Positions 25,248 through 27,293 of a DNA stretch of 27,293 nt are shown here, in pieces. The notes under the pieces are model-generated. The model searched no databases and was not told the origin of the DNA. It saw only the letters and a program-made list of their open reading frames with translations. This DNA is from JBBIGV01 sp037447335 (GTDB lineage: Bacteria; Bacteroidota; Ignavibacteria; Ignavibacteriales; Ignavibacteriaceae). Position 1 is the first letter of the stretch. Each line of letters starts with the position of its first letter. The stretch is taken from contig JBBIGV010000048.1 of NCBI GenBank assembly GCA_037447335.1, positions 1 to 27,293 on the forward strand, written 5' to 3'. Both the position numbers and the translations under genes were made by a program.

Positions 25248-27293
25248 ACCGCAGCAAAATCATCTTCTTTGTTTCAGAGTAGCTGCCGGCTCTTAACTGG
25301 TATAAATAAATACCGCTTGCAAGTCCGCTTGCATCGAACTCAACTTCATAACTTCCTGCCGGTTTGTATTCATCTACAAGTGTTGCAACTTCTCTTCCCA
25401 ACACGTCATAAACTTTAAGCGATTGCAGACTGCCGACCGGAGACTGCCAACTTATTCGTGTAGTTGGATTGAACGGGTTGGGGTAGTTTTGGGAGAGATG
25501 AAACCTGTTCAAATACACGACATTGTCTTCAACATTTGTTATTATATCAACATGATATAAGCCATGCGATGAGGAAGCAAAAAAGAAATTTCCTTGTGTA
25601 TCTTTATTTATATCAGTAATAAAAGATCCTGCGAGCTGGTCAAATAATGACCAGTTATTTCCATAATTATTTGATATGTAAATTTTGCGTGTTGAAGAAC
25701 CCGTAATAACTAATCCATTTTCATCCGCGAAAATCGCTGAATATCTTAAATCAAATAATAATTGTTCCCAACTTAATCCGTTGTTTGTTGAACGAAAAAT
25801 TCCAGGTGTGTTTTCTGTTATTATTAGATATATAAAGCCATTATTGGTTATGGCAAATGGAGAATGAGCCGCATTTGAACCTAAATTTGAGATAGTAGAA
25901 TTAAAAGTGCCGCCCATATCAGGAGAATGAAAAAGATGGGCGGGTCCTTGAGTCAAATGCCCTGTTATCCACAAATCATTATTAATAAGGAACAATCCTC
26001 TTGAAGACGATCCTGTTTTAATTGGTAAAATATCCCAGTTTTGACCACCATCAGTTGTTCTTCTTGCATTAGCCCAAAAAGCTGTCGCAACAAAAATCGT
26101 ATCATCATTCAAAGGGAGCACATTAAAAATAGGAATAATGGTATCAACGGCTATATTTATTAATTCCCAGGTACCACCTAAATCTGTAGATTTATACAGA
26201 CCCTCATCTCTTGTAGCTGCATATAAATTATCAGAAGGTGTAATAGCTACTGCTTCTACTTTATAGAGACCAAGGTTTGACCATTCTTTTGTAAACCGGT
26301 TATACTTTTGAACCCCCGAAGGGGTTGATGCTATTATTAAGCTATCTCCGCTGAATATTATATTTTTAATATTTGACAATGGCAAGCCTACCTGCTTAAA
26401 TGATTTTCCTCCATCGGTTAACCTGAAAACACCACCATCACCCCAATATATATCGCCTTCTGAGCCAACAAAAATATCGTCCCGTTTGTTTATCTTCAAC
26501 CTGAAAACCTGTTGCCCGTATAAACCCTTATGATATTGTTTCCATGTCTGTCCCATGTCAGTCGTCTTAAATAATCCATCACTAAGTGTTCCAGCAAAAA
26601 GATTTCCTTTTGAGTCAAAGTCTAATGACAATACTGATATGCCGCCTAATCCTAATTGTATCCAGCTCTGCCCTCCGTTATCAGAATAATAGATTCCATC
26701 GCCATTACTGATGTAAGGATATCCTGTACCACAGAAGATGATATTTCTTTGATCAATAATCACGGAAGGGATTACAAAACCGGAAAGAAAATTATTTTGT
26801 ATCCATGTTACTCCATTATCTGTTGTATAATATAATCCGTTAAATGTTCCTGCATAAACAACATTATTCGAATCAACTGCCAAAGCAAGTGTAGCGATAC
26901 TAGCAGAAAACATCCAATTTTCTCCATTGTCGGTTGACCGGTAAAGATGTCCATTATTTGCATCACCGGCAAATAATACCCCATCTTTGCTTTGACCAAT
27001 TGCCCAGCATTCACCAGTATTGAACCCGTTATTTTTAACTTCCCAGGTTAAACCATCATCTGTTGATCTGTATAATCTGTCCTGGTAATCTGTACCAACC
27101 CAGATATGATTATCCACGGTTATATATATTGAAAATACATGAAAGTCTTCAAACTGAGTTTGAATTTTATTCCAGTTATCACCATTGTCGGTTGATTTGT
27201 ATAAACCGGTATAATCAGCGGTCAATAACGGATATACGCCAGCAAAAATATCTCCTTTAGAATTTATAGCAAGATCACCTATTGTTCCTCCCA
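25246..27293 (-). CDS. Secreted multi-blade beta-propeller (BNR/Ycf48-like) protein with T9SS sorting domain, 5' partial
   Basis: At least 681 residues; the frame remains open at the window edge, so the start and signal peptide lie outside. About twelve repeats of the form [LI][YF]xSTDxGxxW (for example LYKSTDNGDNW, LYRSTDDGLTW, IFRSTNNGLSW) are spaced 40-60 residues apart. They are Asp-box-like units that form beta-propellers, as in sialidase-like and photosystem-assembly (Ycf48) folds. There is no sialidase catalytic set. The last about 80 residues are a type A T9SS sorting domain (LSQNYPNPFNPTTRISW, VLGREVATLV, LASGIYLYQLRAG), so the protein is exported and probably surface-bound. Its stop overlaps the T run of the plus-strand terminator. 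The function is unknown; adhesion or ligand binding is plausible. Confidence 0.88.
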   Translation of the reverse strand, partial: GGTIGDLAINSKGDIFAGVYPLLTADYTGLYKSTDNGDNWNKIQTQFEDFHVFSIYITVDNHIWVGTDYQDRLYRSTDDGLTWEVKNNGFNTGECWAIGQSKDGVLFAGDANNGHLYRSTDNGENWMFSASIATLALAVDSNNVVYAGTFNGLYYTTDNGVTWIQNNFLSGFVIPSVIIDQRNIIFCGTGYPYISNGDGIYYSDNGGQSWIQLGLGGISVLSLDFDSKGNLFAGTLSDGLFKTTDMGQTWKQYHKGLYGQQVFRLKINKRDDIFVGSEGDIYWGDGGVFRLTDGGKSFKQVGLPLSNIKNIIFSGDSLIIASTPSGVQKYNRFTKEWSNLGLYKVEAVAITPSDNLYAATRDEGLYKSTDLGGTWELINIAVDTIIPIFNVLPLNDDTIFVATAFWANARRTTDGGQNWDILPIKTGSSSRGLFLINNDLWITGHLTQGPAHLFHSPDMGGTFNSTISNLGSNAAHSPFAITNNGFIYLIITENTPGIFRSTNNGLSWEQLLFDLRYSAIFADENGLVITGSSTRKIYISNNYGNNWSLFDQLAGSFITDINKDTQGNFFFASSSHGLYHVDIITNVEDNVVYLNRFHLSQNYPNPFNPTTRISWQSPVGSLQSLKVYDVLGREVATLVDEYKPAGSYEVEFDASGLASGIYLYQLRAGSYSETKKMILLR

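Noticed and set aside
1..27293. tRNA genes, CRISPR arrays or insertion sequences.
   Set aside because: I found no tRNA-like T-arm with a matching acceptor stem, no regularly spaced direct repeats and no transposase.

Overview
The window looks like a chromosomal segment of a low-GC bacterium of the Bacteroidota/Chlorobiota (FCB) group, most likely an Ignavibacteria-type lineage. This is an inference. It rests on two secreted proteins that end in a type IX secretion (T9SS) sorting domain with the YPNPFNP signature, on the AT-rich composition, and on the gene repertoire. There are no tRNA or rRNA genes, no CRISPR array and no transposase that I can see.

Layout. 1-1225: an AAA/DUF4143 ATPase gene interrupted by an early in-frame stop. 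1350-3834 (+): an Fe-S cluster pair (Mrp/ApbC-type ATPase and a small NifU-domain protein) followed by an AI-2E/PerM-type membrane protein. 3841-14014 (-): a MoxR AAA ATPase, three consecutive SurA/parvulin-like periplasmic folding factors, a T9SS-exported subtilase, methionyl-tRNA synthetase, and a VapC/Phd-type toxin-antitoxin pair whose toxin is broken. 14285-14847 (+): an Ala/Gly/Val-rich repeat protein with its own promoter, ribosome site and terminator, but with a one-base frameshift. 15135-22485 (-): a peptidoglycan-recycling operon, transcribed alr, BadF-type amino-sugar kinase, AmpG-like permease, serine hydrolase, GH3 (NagZ-like)/serine-hydrolase fusion. The first three genes are intact and the last two are decayed. 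22668-25018 (+): a class V aminotransferase/cysteine-desulfurase-like enzyme and a cytidylate-kinase-like protein, followed by two strong hairpins. 25246-27293 (-): a large T9SS cargo protein of repeated YxSTDxGxxW blades, running off the window.

The most striking feature is the uneven distribution of damage. Core genes (mrp, metG, alr, ampG, the PPIases) read through without a lesion. The accessory genes carry at least four nonsense codons, four single-base deletions and one internal deletion. Catalytic residues are also lost in three of the broken products (SxxK to SxxE, SxxK deleted, PIN Asp to Ala). The residue losses argue for real gene decay rather than sequencing error alone.

A second structure is a dispersed two-armed palindrome (arms built on AGATGWCATCT). 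It occurs downstream of two unrelated plus-strand genes, and at one site it forms a textbook terminator hairpin. The most coherent system here is the peptidoglycan-recycling operon, which appears to be losing its hydrolytic end. The best candidate for something undescribed is the repeat protein at 14285-14847.
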